DNA of 64,000 nt from Mycobacterium branderi (GTDB taxonomy: Bacteria > Actinomycetota > Actinomycetes > Mycobacteriales > Mycobacteriaceae), in contig NZ_AP022606.1 in the NCBI RefSeq assembly GCF_010728725.1, positions 3,906,001-3,970,000 on the forward strand, given 5' to 3'. A program made the translations under genes and the position numbers. How positions within the stretch are numbered: position 1 is the stretch's first letter; the number at the start of each line of letters is the position of its first letter. A model generated the notes under the pieces. That model was not told the origin of the DNA. It saw nothing but the letters and a program-made list of their open reading frames with translations, and searched no databases. Shown here piece after piece: positions 37,797 to 46,591 of the stretch.

Positions 37797-38255
37797 ATGA
37801 CCGAATCGCTTGGTACGTCAGGTTCCTACGTCACGCCGCGCTACGGCAGTCCGGTGATCGACTGCGGTGGTGCAAAGGTTCGCGCGCAGTGCCGCCACCT
37901 GGCGACCGTGGTGACGATCAGCGGTGCGGTCGACGCGATGAACGTCGAGCGGGTCAGTGAGTACAGCAGGCATTTCGTTCTGCCCGACAAGCCCATCGTT
38001 CTGGATTTGAGCGGCGTGGATTGCCTGGCCTCCGAAGGCATTCGCCTGCTGTACCGCATCGACGACGACTGCCGCGCCGCTGGAGTCGAGTGGGCACTGA
38101 TCGCAAGTCCGGCGGTCAGCCGAGTGCTGCAGATCACCAATGAAGACGGCATGTTCCCCACCGCCGAGTCGGTGCACGAAGCGCTGCATTGCTTCGCCGA
38201 TGCCATCTCCGCGCGCCGCCGGCTGCTGATGCCGCTGCTGAACAAGACCGCGTAA
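37797..38255 (+). CDS. STAS-domain protein (anti-anti-sigma-like)
   Basis: A 152-residue protein with a STAS fold at about residues 30-130: HLATVVTISGAVDAMNVERV, then PIVLDLSGVDCLASEGIRLL, the segment that carries the phosphorylatable Ser in SpoIIAA-like proteins (here DCLASEG). IDDDCRAAGVEWALIASPAV follows. It may bind an anti-sigma factor to free a sigma factor. No kinase or sigma gene is next to it. ATG 37797 was preferred to an upstream GTG at 37785. Confidence 0.82.
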   Translation: MTESLGTSGSYVTPRYGSPVIDCGGAKVRAQCRHLATVVTISGAVDAMNVERVSEYSRHFVLPDKPIVLDLSGVDCLASEGIRLLYRIDDDCRAAGVEWALIASPAVSRVLQITNEDGMFPTAESVHEALHCFADAISARRRLLMPLLNKTA

Positions 38256-38291
38256 CGTCGCAGGCCACCGCGCCGCCACACGTTTCTCGGT

Positions 38292-38828
38292 ATGCTGCTG
38301 GTCGTGAGGTCAAAACCATTAGCGCTTGCCGCCGCGGCGCTTCTTCTCGCGGGTTGGGGCGTGACCTCCGGCGTTGCGGCCGCCGACCCGACGCCGTCCC
38401 CGCAGCCGCACCAGCCGGGTCCCAAGCAACCGGGACCTGGTCCCGGTCCGGCGCAGCCTCCGCCCGGGCAACCGCAGGCTCAGGGGCAGCCGAAAACGAC
38501 CATCGACCACGACGGCAAGTATGTCGTGGGCACGGACATCGCCCCCGGCGTCTACACGTCGGCGGGCCCGGTCAACAAGGGCGCGTGCTACTGGAAGCGG
38601 CTCGGCAGCGGCGACGACGGTAACGAGATCCTCGACAGCGCGATGACCAAGAAGCCTCAGGTCGTGCAGATCGAGGCCACTGACAAAGCGTTCAAGACCG
38701 ACGGCTGCCAGCCCTGGCAGAAGAACGACTCGGCGACTCCCGATACGGGCCGGTCGCCTGCCGAAACCAAGGCGGGAATGGACATTCTCAACGGCATTCT
38801 CAACGGAGCGCAACCGCCGAAGTCCTGA
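38292..38828 (+). CDS. Secreted Pro-rich protein, hypothetical
   Basis: A 178-residue exported protein. The Sec signal peptide ends about residue 31 (VTSGVAAADP). A Pro/Gln-rich linker (PGPKQPGPGPGPAQPPPGQP) leads to a small domain DGKYVVGTDIAPGVYTSAGP with two Cys (GACYWKRL and TDGCQPWQ). The domain resembles short secreted actinobacterial domains that contain a VGxDIxPGxY motif. Function is unknown. A GTG at 38304 is an alternative start. It precedes a hydrolase gene by 7 bp. Confidence 0.78.
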   Translation: MLLVVRSKPLALAAAALLLAGWGVTSGVAAADPTPSPQPHQPGPKQPGPGPGPAQPPPGQPQAQGQPKTTIDHDGKYVVGTDIAPGVYTSAGPVNKGACYWKRLGSGDDGNEILDSAMTKKPQVVQIEATDKAFKTDGCQPWQKNDSATPDTGRSPAETKAGMDILNGILNGAQPPKS

Positions 38829-38835
38829 TCGCGGC

Positions 38836-39516
38836 ATGGAAACCGTCGAATACGCACCCGGCAGGCTCGTTGACCTGGTTGGCGATGCGGACCGGCGGAC
38901 TGTGCTGCTGTGGCACGGGCAGCAAAGCAACGCCCGCGCTGCCGTTCGCCCATTGGCCGAGCTGGTGGCCGGCCACGGGCTGGCGGTGGTGGCACCCGAC
39001 TGGAATTCCCACGCCGACGACGGTGGCCGTGACGATCTGATCCGCTCGGTGGAGTTCGCCCGCCAGCGAGTCACGGAGCCCGACGAGCTTGTGGTCGTGG
39101 GATGGTCGCTGGGCGGCGCCGCTGCGGCCGGGCTGACAGCACGGGCAGACCGCTACGGCCTGCGTTTCGCACACACCGTCTGCTTGGCCGGGGCGTTCAT
39201 GGTGCCCGACCCGATTACCGGAAAGCAGCCGGCCGCATGGCTGCCCGATGCACAGAACCGCTCGCCGTTCACGTTGCTGCACGGCGTTGCAGACCACGCC
39301 GTTCCGGTCGAAGCCAGCCGTGAGTTCGCTTTGGCGCTCGAGCAGAACGACTGGCCGGTGGAGTTGGTCGAGCTCGCCGCCGACCACGGCTCGATCGCCG
39401 GCGCCAGCTACGACCCTGTCGCAGACCGCTATTCGGCGGGCCAGGACCGCGACACGCTGGCCGTCGCGGCCGACGTGGCCGCCCGCATCGCTGCTGCAGC
39501 CGGGATCCTGCGCTAA
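38836..39516 (+). CDS. Alpha/beta hydrolase
   Basis: A 226-residue alpha/beta hydrolase of small (dienelactone-hydrolase-like) size. The oxyanion-side motif is TVLLWHGQQSNARAAV; the nucleophile is in VVGWSLGGAAAAG (Ser); the acid is in LLHGVADHAVPVE (Asp) and the His in ELAADHGSIAG. The catalytic triad is complete. It follows the secreted protein gene with a 7-bp gap and converges with a 4-bp overlap on the lipase-like gene. The substrate is unknown. Confidence 0.85.
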   Translation: METVEYAPGRLVDLVGDADRRTVLLWHGQQSNARAAVRPLAELVAGHGLAVVAPDWNSHADDGGRDDLIRSVEFARQRVTEPDELVVVGWSLGGAAAAGLTARADRYGLRFAHTVCLAGAFMVPDPITGKQPAAWLPDAQNRSPFTLLHGVADHAVPVEASREFALALEQNDWPVELVELAADHGSIAGASYDPVADRYSAGQDRDTLAVAADVAARIAAAAGILR

Positions 39517-40730
39517 CGCTGAGCTATCCAGTCACGTAGCTTTGCGTAGACCTGCGGATGATTCAGCAAGTCGAAATGATGCAATCCGGCGAGGGTGACC
39601 CCGTGCTCGGGTTCGAACGGAATCGACCGCGACTTTCCGCGGCCTGAGGCGCTGGTCGGCCGCACCAGATAGTCGCCGGCGACCATTCCGACCAACGGCG
39701 GCGCAGAAGTCGTGGCCACGAAATGATAGGTGGCGCCGGGAAGAAACGGCACCTCACGGCAACGATCCCGAAGAAACTCATCCGGATCGGCATCGCACCA
39801 GTCCTCGTCGACACAGGAGCCGAAGCGCAGGTCTTTGACCCCTGCACTGCGGGTGTTCAAAAAGCCTGCAATCGCACGTGTTTCGGGCAGCCGGGCCATC
39901 GCCCACGACGCAACGTTGACGCCCTTTTCCAAATCGGCGCCCAGATGCGGTGAGCCAAGGCACACAACATGACTCACCGCGTCGGTCCACCGATGTTGTT
40001 GCTGCGCGCCGTAATGGCAAGCGCTGCGGATCACCAGACCGCCCATCGAGTGGCCCACCAGCACGAGCTCGTCGACGGGAACGGGCCATTGCGTGTGCAG
40101 GCGGTTCAGCAAGCCGGCGAGCGTGCGGCCGTTCGCCGATATGTGCAGCCCGGTGTTGTACCGCAGGTAAACCGGCGTCAATCCGAGATCGTCGCGGAGA
40201 CGCTCGCCGTAGCTGCGTCCGTCGTCGCCCTCTCGCGGTGCGCGAGACCACGACCACTCAGTCAGGCACCAGCCGTGCAGGAAGACGACGACGCGGCCGG
40301 TGGCCGTCGGGAACGCTGTGGCCATCGACTCGGCTTTGACGGGAATTGGGTTGCCGCAGTGACGGATTTGCATCTCGTCGGCGAACTTGTTTCCGTGCTC
40401 GGCCAGCTGGTCGCCATACAGCCCGTTGACAGCTGCGACGGCCTTGGCGATTCTGCGGCGCGCTACAAGCTCATCGTGGCCGTCGTCGCCCCACACCTCG
40501 GAGGCGATCGCGCTCGCCGCGCGGGCGGCGCCACGGATGCCACCGTCCACACCGCGATAGATGGTGTGCGCGAGGGCGTTGTGCACCGCCCTGGTCGGCG
40601 CCGACGACGGCCCAATCGACGCGAACACACGCTCGGCGATCCCGGCGTGCATCCCCCGCACGAGCGTCGTCACGACTGCGGACGCCTCCCCGGCCAACTC
40701 GCCAACTGCGCGGATGTCGCTGCGCTGCAT
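39513..40730 (-). CDS. Alpha/beta hydrolase, lipase-like
   Basis: A 405-residue hydrolase. A helical N-terminal part of about 130 residues ([20 protein letters not shown]) precedes the hydrolase core: [18 protein letters not shown], the nucleophile elbow [20 protein letters not shown] and [16 protein letters not shown], which matches PGAP1/triacylglycerol-lipase-type enzymes. The catalytic His is likely in [12 protein letters not shown]. There is no signal peptide, so it is probably cytosolic. The start is ATG 40730 with a purine-rich GGTGGGGG before it; ATG 40745 is possible. It is divergent from fadE with a shared operator region. Confidence 0.82.
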   Translation of the reverse strand: MQRSDIRAVGELAGEASAVVTTLVRGMHAGIAERVFASIGPSSAPTRAVHNALAHTIYRGVDGGIRGAARAASAIASEVWGDDGHDELVARRRIAKAVAAVNGLYGDQLAEHGNKFADEMQIRHCGNPIPVKAESMATAFPTATGRVVVFLHGWCLTEWSWSRAPREGDDGRSYGERLRDDLGLTPVYLRYNTGLHISANGRTLAGLLNRLHTQWPVPVDELVLVGHSMGGLVIRSACHYGAQQQHRWTDAVSHVVCLGSPHLGADLEKGVNVASWAMARLPETRAIAGFLNTRSAGVKDLRFGSCVDEDWCDADPDEFLRDRCREVPFLPGATYHFVATTSAPPLVGMVAGDYLVRPTSASGRGKSRSIPFEPEHGVTLAGLHHFDLLNHPQVYAKLRDWIAQR

Positions 40731-40781
40731 CGTCACCCCCACCATCTGCACGTCTCGGCACCGGCGATTTGTGTGTTGAGT

Positions 40782-40818
40782 ATACAAGCGTTTACTGTAT
40801 GCGCCGTCGGTCTACACT
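40782..40818 (+). promoter_or_regulatory. fadE promoter and palindromic operator
   Basis: TTTACT (40791-40796), a 16-bp spacer and TACACT (40813-40818) form a plausible promoter for the acyl-CoA dehydrogenase gene. The inverted repeat ATACA (40782-40786)/TGTAT (40796-40800) covers the -35, so a repressor (TetR-like) bound there would block both divergent genes. No regulator gene is adjacent. Confidence 0.4.
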
Positions 40819-40850
40819 GGCGCGTGCCCGCCCGCCCGATAGGAGCCCTG

Positions 40851-42068
40851 ATGGACGCCACGTTTTCGCTGGAACTGCCCGAGGAGGTCGTGCACGTCCG
40901 CGATTGGGTACACGAGTTCGCCGAATCGGTCATCCGGCCGGCGGCAGCTGAGTGGGACGAGCGCGAGGAGACGCCGTGGCCGATCATCCAGGAGGCCGCG
41001 AAGATCGGGCTATACACCCCAGATCTGTTCGCGCAGATGGCGGCCGAGCCGAGCGGGCTCGGGCTGCTAACGGTGTTCGAGGAAACGTTTTGGGGTGACG
41101 CCGGCATCGCGTTGTCGATCTTGGCCACCGGATTGGCCGCAGCGGCGTTGGCGGCCAACGGCACTCCGCAGCAACTCGCCGAGTGGCTGCCGCAGATGTT
41201 CGGCACTCCTGACGACCCGAAGCTCGCCGCGTTCTGTTCGTCGGAGCCCGGGGCCGGGTCCGACGTCGGAGCGGTGCGCACCCGGGCCGTCTACGACGAG
41301 GCCTCTGACGAATGGGTGCTCAACGGCACCAAAACCTGGGCCACCAATGGCGGGATCGCCAACGTACATGTGGTGGTTGCGTCGGTGGACCCCGAGCTGG
41401 GCACCCGCGGTCAGGCCACCTTCATCGTGCCGCCCGGCACAAAAGGCCTCTCGCAGGGCCAGAAGTTCAAGAAGCACGGTATTCGCGCGTCCCACACCGC
41501 CGAGGTCGTGCTCGACGACGTCCACATTCCCGGTGAATTGATCCTCGGCGGCAGAGAACGTTTCGAGCGGCGACTGGCGAAAATCCGTTCGGGCGAACGC
41601 ACTTCCAGCCAGGCCGCGATGATGACGTTCGAGCGCACACGCCCGGTGGTGGGCGCAATGGCATTGGGTATCGCGCGCGCCGCCTACGAGTACGCGCTGG
41701 AATATGCCTGCCAGCGCGAACAATTCGGCAAGAAGATCGCCGAATTCCAAGCCATCGCGTTCAAGCTCGCCGACATGAAGAGCCGCATCGACGCGTCCCG
41801 GATGCTGGTGTGGCGGGCCGGCTGGATGCAGCGGAACAACAAGTCGTTCAGCTCAGCCGAGGGCTCGATGGCCAAACTGTACGCCAGCGAGACGGCCGTC
41901 TACGTCACCGATGAAGCCATCCAGATTCTCGGCGGCAACGGCTACACCCGTGACTATCCCGTCGAGCGGATGCATCGAGACGCCAAGATCTTCACGATCT
42001 TCGAAGGGACCAGCGAAATCCAGCGACTCGTCATCGGCAGGGCGCTGACCGGTCTAACCATCCGCTGA
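40851..42068 (+). CDS. Acyl-CoA dehydrogenase
   Basis: A 405-residue FAD-dependent acyl-CoA dehydrogenase, which introduces an alpha-beta double bond in beta-oxidation or a related pathway. The motif [18 protein letters not shown] and the TWATNGG region bind FAD and substrate; the middle has [20 protein letters not shown]; the catalytic Glu is expected in [20 protein letters not shown] at the C-terminus. The ATG at 40851 has SD AGGAG and lies 33 bp after the -10. Chain-length preference cannot be read. A hairpin terminator is just after the stop. Confidence 0.94.
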   Translation: MDATFSLELPEEVVHVRDWVHEFAESVIRPAAAEWDEREETPWPIIQEAAKIGLYTPDLFAQMAAEPSGLGLLTVFEETFWGDAGIALSILATGLAAAALAANGTPQQLAEWLPQMFGTPDDPKLAAFCSSEPGAGSDVGAVRTRAVYDEASDEWVLNGTKTWATNGGIANVHVVVASVDPELGTRGQATFIVPPGTKGLSQGQKFKKHGIRASHTAEVVLDDVHIPGELILGGRERFERRLAKIRSGERTSSQAAMMTFERTRPVVGAMALGIARAAYEYALEYACQREQFGKKIAEFQAIAFKLADMKSRIDASRMLVWRAGWMQRNNKSFSSAEGSMAKLYASETAVYVTDEAIQILGGNGYTRDYPVERMHRDAKIFTIFEGTSEIQRLVIGRALTGLTIR

Positions 42069-42077
42069 TCTTCCGGC

Positions 42078-42107
42078 TCGCTTCGCGCCCTGAAAGCGGC
42101 GAAGCGA
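42078..42107 (+). terminator. Hairpin downstream of the acyl-CoA dehydrogenase
   Basis: TCGCTTCGC (42078-42086) pairs perfectly with GCGAAGCGA (42099-42107) across a 12-nt loop, 10 bp after the fadE stop. It lies inside the old metallo-hydrolase remnant, so it may partly be a chance coding palindrome. Confidence 0.45.
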
Positions 42108-42278
42108 ACAGCGTGTAGTCGCCGAAGTGCACCGGAACGACCTTGGGCATCCCAGCGATCGCCGTGCATGTGGGACAGCACGATCGCGTCCAGCAGCGGC
42201 AGCTTGCCTACCTCGGGCAGCCGGGTTATGACGCCGTCGCGAAACCAGACCGTATCCGAGGTAGGCGCGCCAGCAGCG
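42085..42278 (-). pseudogene. Remnant of a metallo-beta-lactamase-fold hydrolase
   Basis: Two fragments in different frames survive on the minus strand. One (42150-42278) reads TVWFRDGVITRLPEVGKLP and LLDAIVLSHMHGDRWD, the metal-binding HxHxD motif of the MBL fold with its last His lost. The other, downstream, reads PKVVPVHFGDYTLFASPL, typical of the C-terminal end of such proteins. The middle of the gene (well over 100 residues) is missing. It has no start codon or SD of its own. Confidence 0.65.
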
Positions 42279-42848
42279 TCAGTGCGCCGCCGCCTCAGCC
42301 TCGTCGTGTTCGGCGCCGTTGACGGTCAGTTCCTCGTCCCAGCCGTTGAGATGCGTCTCGACCGGCTGCTCGATGGGGTCGTCGCCGACCACCTCGCGCA
42401 GCGCGGCGATCAGCTGGTGGACTTTCACGACCTCTTCCTCGGTGGGAGTCGCGCCCGCCTCCAGCTCGTCCGGAAGTTCGGGACGGAGTCCGACGCCGCG
42501 GGCCGCTTCCTCGGCCGACAACTTGGCGCGGATTCGTGCGGTGTAGAGCTGCTGGCCGAGACTCGACCCGGGCGCAGAGGCGGCGCGTGCCATCAGGTCG
42601 TCGTAGCGTCGCCGGACATCGCTGAGCGCCACGATGACCGAGGATGTGGACCTGCTTTGCGTTGCTGCATCAGTCAAACCAGCGCGCAGTTTCCGCAGAC
42701 CGGAAAGAACCACCTCGGCCCGTTTCTGGAACTTCTTGTCCTCGGGAAAGGGCAACGAATCAATGGCAGCCCGGTACATGTGCATCGCGGCTTCGGCAAG
42801 GCTGACAATGACTTGCGCTTCGCCTTCATTCGGATCGAATTCGCCCAT
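42279..42848 (-). CDS. Hypothetical protein, helical with HTH-like segment
   Basis: A 189-residue protein of unknown function. It is mostly helical and acidic. A central part, LGQQLYTARIRAKLSAEEAA with a following RGVGLRPELPDELEAG, resembles an XRE-type helix-turn-helix (LGxxLrxaRxxagLsxeelA), but DNA binding is not proven. The N-terminal half has AEAAMHMYRAAIDSLPFPED. No signal or membrane segment is seen. The 120 bp upstream hold only its presumed promoter and the DUF4185 terminator. Confidence 0.7.
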   Translation of the reverse strand: MGEFDPNEGEAQVIVSLAEAAMHMYRAAIDSLPFPEDKKFQKRAEVVLSGLRKLRAGLTDAATQSRSTSSVIVALSDVRRRYDDLMARAASAPGSSLGQQLYTARIRAKLSAEEAARGVGLRPELPDELEAGATPTEEEVVKVHQLIAALREVVGDDPIEQPVETHLNGWDEELTVNGAEHDEAEAAAH

Positions 42849-42947
42849 GGCCCCTCAATTCTGTTCGGTGTCCGTCGTCGACTGCACGGACGAGAGTATC
42901 GGTAACGATGCCGAGGCAACAATATGCGGTGCCCGATTAGCGCTAGC

Positions 42948-42963
42948 CGCGAGAGACCTCGCG
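42948..42963 (-). terminator. Short GC hairpin after the DUF4185 gene
   Basis: CGCGAG and CTCGCG form a perfect 6-bp stem with a 4-nt loop, 5 bp beyond the DUF4185 stop codon on the minus strand. No U-run follows. Confidence 0.45.
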
Positions 42964-42968
42964 AACCC

Positions 42969-44414
42969 CTACGGCAGCACGGTGTGCATCAACATCACGT
43001 CGTAGGCGGACCACAGCGACAGGTTGAAGTACAGGTCCTTGCCCGTCGACCAGGGATGCATCATCGGCGCGTAGATGCCGCCCGGCACCTGAAAGGACGA
43101 GACCAGCAATTGCTCTGGGCTCCACGGTCCCTGCGGAGCCGGGGCGGTCCGTGCCACAACGTCGTTGGCACCGTTGGTGTAAAGCACCAAGTACTGCTTC
43201 AGATAGTTGTTGAATTGCGCAGACATTTCGCCGACCGGGCCCGGGATAACCGGGGTGGCCGCTCCCGGGTTGTTCGGGACCCACGAGTTCGAATCGCCGT
43301 TCCAATACTGGTATTTGGTGACATCCGGGATAAACCCTTGCGGAACCCGGGCCAGATACGCCGAACCGCCGCGGCCGGCTGGCGTCCCAAACGAATAGAC
43401 GTAACCGTCGCCGGTACGCATGAACGCGCCCATCTGGAAATTCTCATTCCCAGGGACGTACCGGGCGCCCGGAACGCTCTCCGGCGAGACGGAGCGGACG
43501 GTTCCCGGGTATACCCCCCAGCTCTGGCCGTTGTCGGGAGACATCGCGATCGCCGAGTAGTTCGTCGACCATTCGCCGTCGCGGCCCCATTCCCTGATCG
43601 ACATGAAGTTGATGTACTGGGTGCGGCCGACCGATATGCCGGCGGTGGGAATGATCCCGGTCTCGTGTGGCGCCGCCTTGATGCTGTTGATGACCTGTTT
43701 GGACATGCCCGTTTGCCAAACCGGCGATCCGGAGTATCTGTCGTTGACCACGCCCGGCGCCACAGCGATTCCGTCGGACAGATTGCGGTCCGAGCTGCGG
43801 AACAACGTGTTGTACCGCCACTGCTGGCCCTTCACGCTGCAATAACCGAACGTGTCACCGAACGCCATCAAGACCTGATGGTTGGCGGGATCGCCGTTGT
43901 CCCAAAGGATTCCGAGATCGGTCCCCGAGATCCCGAAACGTTGAAGTGTCTGGTTCGGCCCGTTCGGCCCGGTCACCCACTCGACGAGTGATGTCGGGGC
44001 CCCCGCGATCCCCGCGGGCGGCGCTGCGTCCGGCGGTGCCTGCTCGGGGGCCGCATTGGGAACTGGCTGAGCCGCATTCGGTTGCGGCTGTGGGTTGCCG
44101 GGTCCGGGTGGCACCACCGCCGCCTGCTGTCGCACCGGTGCACGGCCGCCGGGGTGAAGCAACGACGAAATCAGCGGTCCCAGTCTGGGCAGCGGCGCCT
44201 GCTCATTGGCGCCGCGCGGCTTGCGCCCCGTCGGTGGCCGCACGACCGGCGCCGGCATCGGCACCACCGGAGTCATGGGAGGCGGCTCGACGTTCGCTTC
44301 GGGGGCGCTGCATGGCAAAGCAGCCGCGGGCGGCGCGAGGCCGACCGGAAGAATGAGTCCGACTACGGCCGCCGACACCACCGATAGCGACACGATCCGA
44401 GGAACCGGCGACAC
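42969..44414 (-). CDS. Secreted DUF4185 / GH183-type protein
   Basis: A 481-residue exported protein. The signal peptide (SVVSAAVVGLILPVGLAPPA) is followed by a Pro-rich linker of about 120 residues and a DUF4185 beta-propeller-like domain of about 330 residues: GTDLGILWDNGDPANHQVLM, then AFGDTFGYCSVKGQQWRYNT, SAIAMSPDNGQSWGVYPGTV and YAPMMHPWSTGKDLYFNLSL. DUF4185 is now CAZy GH183, a family reported to include endo-D-arabinanases acting on mycobacterial arabinan. An acidic residue in the AFGDT motif fits a catalytic role. The GTG at 44414 with SD GAAAGG was preferred to the longer frame. The family call is firm, activity on host arabinogalactan is inferred. Confidence 0.88.
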   Translation of the reverse strand: MSPVPRIVSLSVVSAAVVGLILPVGLAPPAAALPCSAPEANVEPPPMTPVVPMPAPVVRPPTGRKPRGANEQAPLPRLGPLISSLLHPGGRAPVRQQAAVVPPGPGNPQPQPNAAQPVPNAAPEQAPPDAAPPAGIAGAPTSLVEWVTGPNGPNQTLQRFGISGTDLGILWDNGDPANHQVLMAFGDTFGYCSVKGQQWRYNTLFRSSDRNLSDGIAVAPGVVNDRYSGSPVWQTGMSKQVINSIKAAPHETGIIPTAGISVGRTQYINFMSIREWGRDGEWSTNYSAIAMSPDNGQSWGVYPGTVRSVSPESVPGARYVPGNENFQMGAFMRTGDGYVYSFGTPAGRGGSAYLARVPQGFIPDVTKYQYWNGDSNSWVPNNPGAATPVIPGPVGEMSAQFNNYLKQYLVLYTNGANDVVARTAPAPQGPWSPEQLLVSSFQVPGGIYAPMMHPWSTGKDLYFNLSLWSAYDVMLMHTVLP

Positions 44415-44546
44415 GTCACACCTTTCCGCGTGGCAGGACGCCGAGTTGGCATCCACAGCTGGCTCATGTGACGATAGTGATCAATGTGGTTGCTGTGACC
44501 GCTGAGCCGGGATAGGTATGAATCCGTGACCGTGTCGCAACCCGCA

Positions 44547-45614
44547 TCAATCGAGACCGTAGAAACGTTGGGCGTTGAGTCCGCCGATCTTGGCGCGGGC
44601 GTCGTCGTTGATGTCGGGCCGGGTGCGCAGATGCTTGGTGCTCTCCGGCCATTCGCCGTCCCAGTGCGGGTAGTCGCTGGCGAACATGATGAAGTCGGCG
44701 CCGAGCACATCGATCACCCCGGGCAGGATCGGCTCCTCGGGCTCGCAGGTCACCCAGATGTTGCCGGCCTGCAGGTACTCCTGCGGATCACGCTGCCAGC
44801 CGCCCTCGATCCAGTCGCCGCGTTTCTCGAAGTGTTCATGCAATCGGTCGATGAAGAACGGCACCCAGCCCACGCCCGCCTCCAGGAACGCCACCCGCAA
44901 ATCCGGGTGCCGGTCGAAGACGCCACCCGATACCAGCGCGGTCATCGCCGTCATCTGGTCGAACGGGAAGCTGATGCAGTGCACCTGAATGTAATTCGTG
45001 AAACGGTCGACGCCGATTTTCGGTAGGTGGAAACCCGGCACGCCGTGGATGCCGAGCGGCATCTCGAGGTCGACCGCGGCGGCGTAGAACGGATCGAGGT
45101 CGGGGTGGTCGAGGTTGCGGGTCTTCAGCGCCGGCGGCAGCAGCGTGGCAGCCAGCCCGAGATCCTTGGCCTCGCGCATGATGTCGACGGCCACCTGCCC
45201 GTGCTCGATCGGAGTCACCGCGACGCCTCGCAACCGGCCGTTCGTCGGGCGGCAGTAGTCGGCCACCCACTGGTTGTAGAGCCGCGCGAACCCGGCGGCG
45301 AACTCGGGATCCTCGAGGGTCGGCGCGCACAGGCCGAGGCTGGGATAGAGCACCATCGTGTCGATGTGGTCGCGGTCGGCGTCGCCGAGGACACCGTCGG
45401 CTGACCTGCAGTTGAGGCCCGCCGCCGTGCTCAGCCCATGCTCGACGGGCACTCCGGCGCCCGGTCCCTGGTCCTCGGGGTAGTAGCGGCCCTCGATTCG
45501 CAGTCGCGGTCGCCCGTCGGTGCTCGTGGTGACGTGCTCGGGCCAGCGTTTCATCGCTTCGATCGCAAGCGACGGATTCTCGGCGACGTGGCCGTCGGCG
45601 TCGATGATTCGCAT
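44547..45614 (-). CDS. Amidohydrolase-2 family metal-dependent hydrolase
   Basis: A 355-residue TIM-barrel amidohydrolase (ACMSD/resorcylate decarboxylase-like group). The metal motif is MRIIDADGHVAENPSLA (DxDxH where usual members have DxHxH), with later His in PLGIHGVPGFH and the Asp/Trp pair in IMFASDYPHWDGEWP. VAFLEAGVGWVPFFIDRLHE is a family motif. It could decarboxylate an aromatic acid or hydrolyse a lactone or amide. The ATG at 45614 has AGGAG upstream. It is divergent from the hydrolase-MFS-cyclase operon with 62 bp between starts, so a shared catabolic role is possible. Confidence 0.9.
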   Translation of the reverse strand: MRIIDADGHVAENPSLAIEAMKRWPEHVTTSTDGRPRLRIEGRYYPEDQGPGAGVPVEHGLSTAAGLNCRSADGVLGDADRDHIDTMVLYPSLGLCAPTLEDPEFAAGFARLYNQWVADYCRPTNGRLRGVAVTPIEHGQVAVDIMREAKDLGLAATLLPPALKTRNLDHPDLDPFYAAAVDLEMPLGIHGVPGFHLPKIGVDRFTNYIQVHCISFPFDQMTAMTALVSGGVFDRHPDLRVAFLEAGVGWVPFFIDRLHEHFEKRGDWIEGGWQRDPQEYLQAGNIWVTCEPEEPILPGVIDVLGADFIMFASDYPHWDGEWPESTKHLRTRPDINDDARAKIGGLNAQRFYGLD

Positions 45615-45676
45615 GTTTGCTCCGCTCCTACCGCAATCTGCGGTTCGACGTACACCGCACATGAAACACTCTGGTC

Positions 45677-46591
45677 ATGGTTATCGCTATCGCTCGCCCC
45701 AAGCTGGAAGGCAACATCGCTGTCGGCGATGACCGCCAACTCGGGTTCGCCGAATTCGGCGACCCACAGGGGCGGGCCATCTTCTGGCTGCACGGGACCC
45801 CGGGCGCCCGTCGGCAGATTCCCACCGAGGCGCGGGTCTACGCCGAGGAGAACAACATCCGGCTGATCGGTGTCGACCGGCCCGGGATCGGCTCCTCCAC
45901 GCCCTACCAGTACGACACCGTCGTCGCATTCGCCGACGACCTGCGCACTGTCGCGGACACGCTCGGCATCGACAAGATGGCGGTCATCGGCCTTTCCGGC
46001 GGCGGGCCGTACACGCTCGGCTGCGCGGCGGCGATGCCGGACCGCGTGGTGACGGTCGGGGTGCTCGGTGGCGTCGCGCCGACCACCGGCGCGGATGCCA
46101 TCGGCGGCGGCGTGATGGCACTCGGGACACTCGTGGCGCCGTTGCTCACGGTGGCCGGACTGCCGATCCGGTTGGCGGCGGTCGGTTTCATCCGGATGCT
46201 GCGGCCGGTTGCCGAGCCCGCCCTCTATTTGTATGCGCGGATCTCTCCGGAAGCCGATCGGCGCCTGCTGGTCCGACCGGAGTTCAAGGCGATGTTCCTC
46301 GACGATCTGCTCAACGGCAGCCGAAAGCAGCTCGCCGCCCCGTTCGCCGACGTCGTAGTATTCGCCCGCGACTGGGGATTTCGGCTCGAGCAGGTCAAGG
46401 TTCCGGTGCGGTGGTGGCACGGCGACCGCGACCACATTGTTCCGTTCTCCCATGGACAACACGTCGTCGACAGGCTGCCCGACGCGGAGTTGTATCACCT
46501 GCCCGGCGAAAGCCATCTCGCCGGGTTGGGCCGCGCCGAGGAGATTCTGCGCACCATCATCGAGGTGTGGGACAGCGCCGAGAAGAAGTGA
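45677..46591 (+). CDS. Alpha/beta hydrolase
   Basis: A 304-residue alpha/beta hydrolase. [20 protein letters not shown] (oxyanion hole) is followed by the elbow [20 protein letters not shown] with nucleophile Ser, [15 protein letters not shown] with the acid, and the His in [17 protein letters not shown]. The catalytic set is complete. It is first in a three-gene rightward operon: its TGA overlaps the GTG of the MFS transporter gene. The transporter next door suggests it hydrolyses an imported ester. Confidence 0.88.
   Translation: MVIAIARPKLEGNIAVGDDRQLGFAEFGDPQGRAIFWLHGTPGARRQIPTEARVYAEENNIRLIGVDRPGIGSSTPYQYDTVVAFADDLRTVADTLGIDKMAVIGLSGGGPYTLGCAAAMPDRVVTVGVLGGVAPTTGADAIGGGVMALGTLVAPLLTVAGLPIRLAAVGFIRMLRPVAEPALYLYARISPEADRRLLVRPEFKAMFLDDLLNGSRKQLAAPFADVVVFARDWGFRLEQVKVPVRWWHGDRDHIVPFSHGQHVVDRLPDAELYHLPGESHLAGLGRAEEILRTIIEVWDSAEKK

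Noticed and set aside
39969..40850. Upstream extension of the acyl-CoA dehydrogenase frame
   Set aside because: It overlaps the lipase-like gene on the other strand; the true start at 40851 has promoter, SD and the conserved N-terminus.
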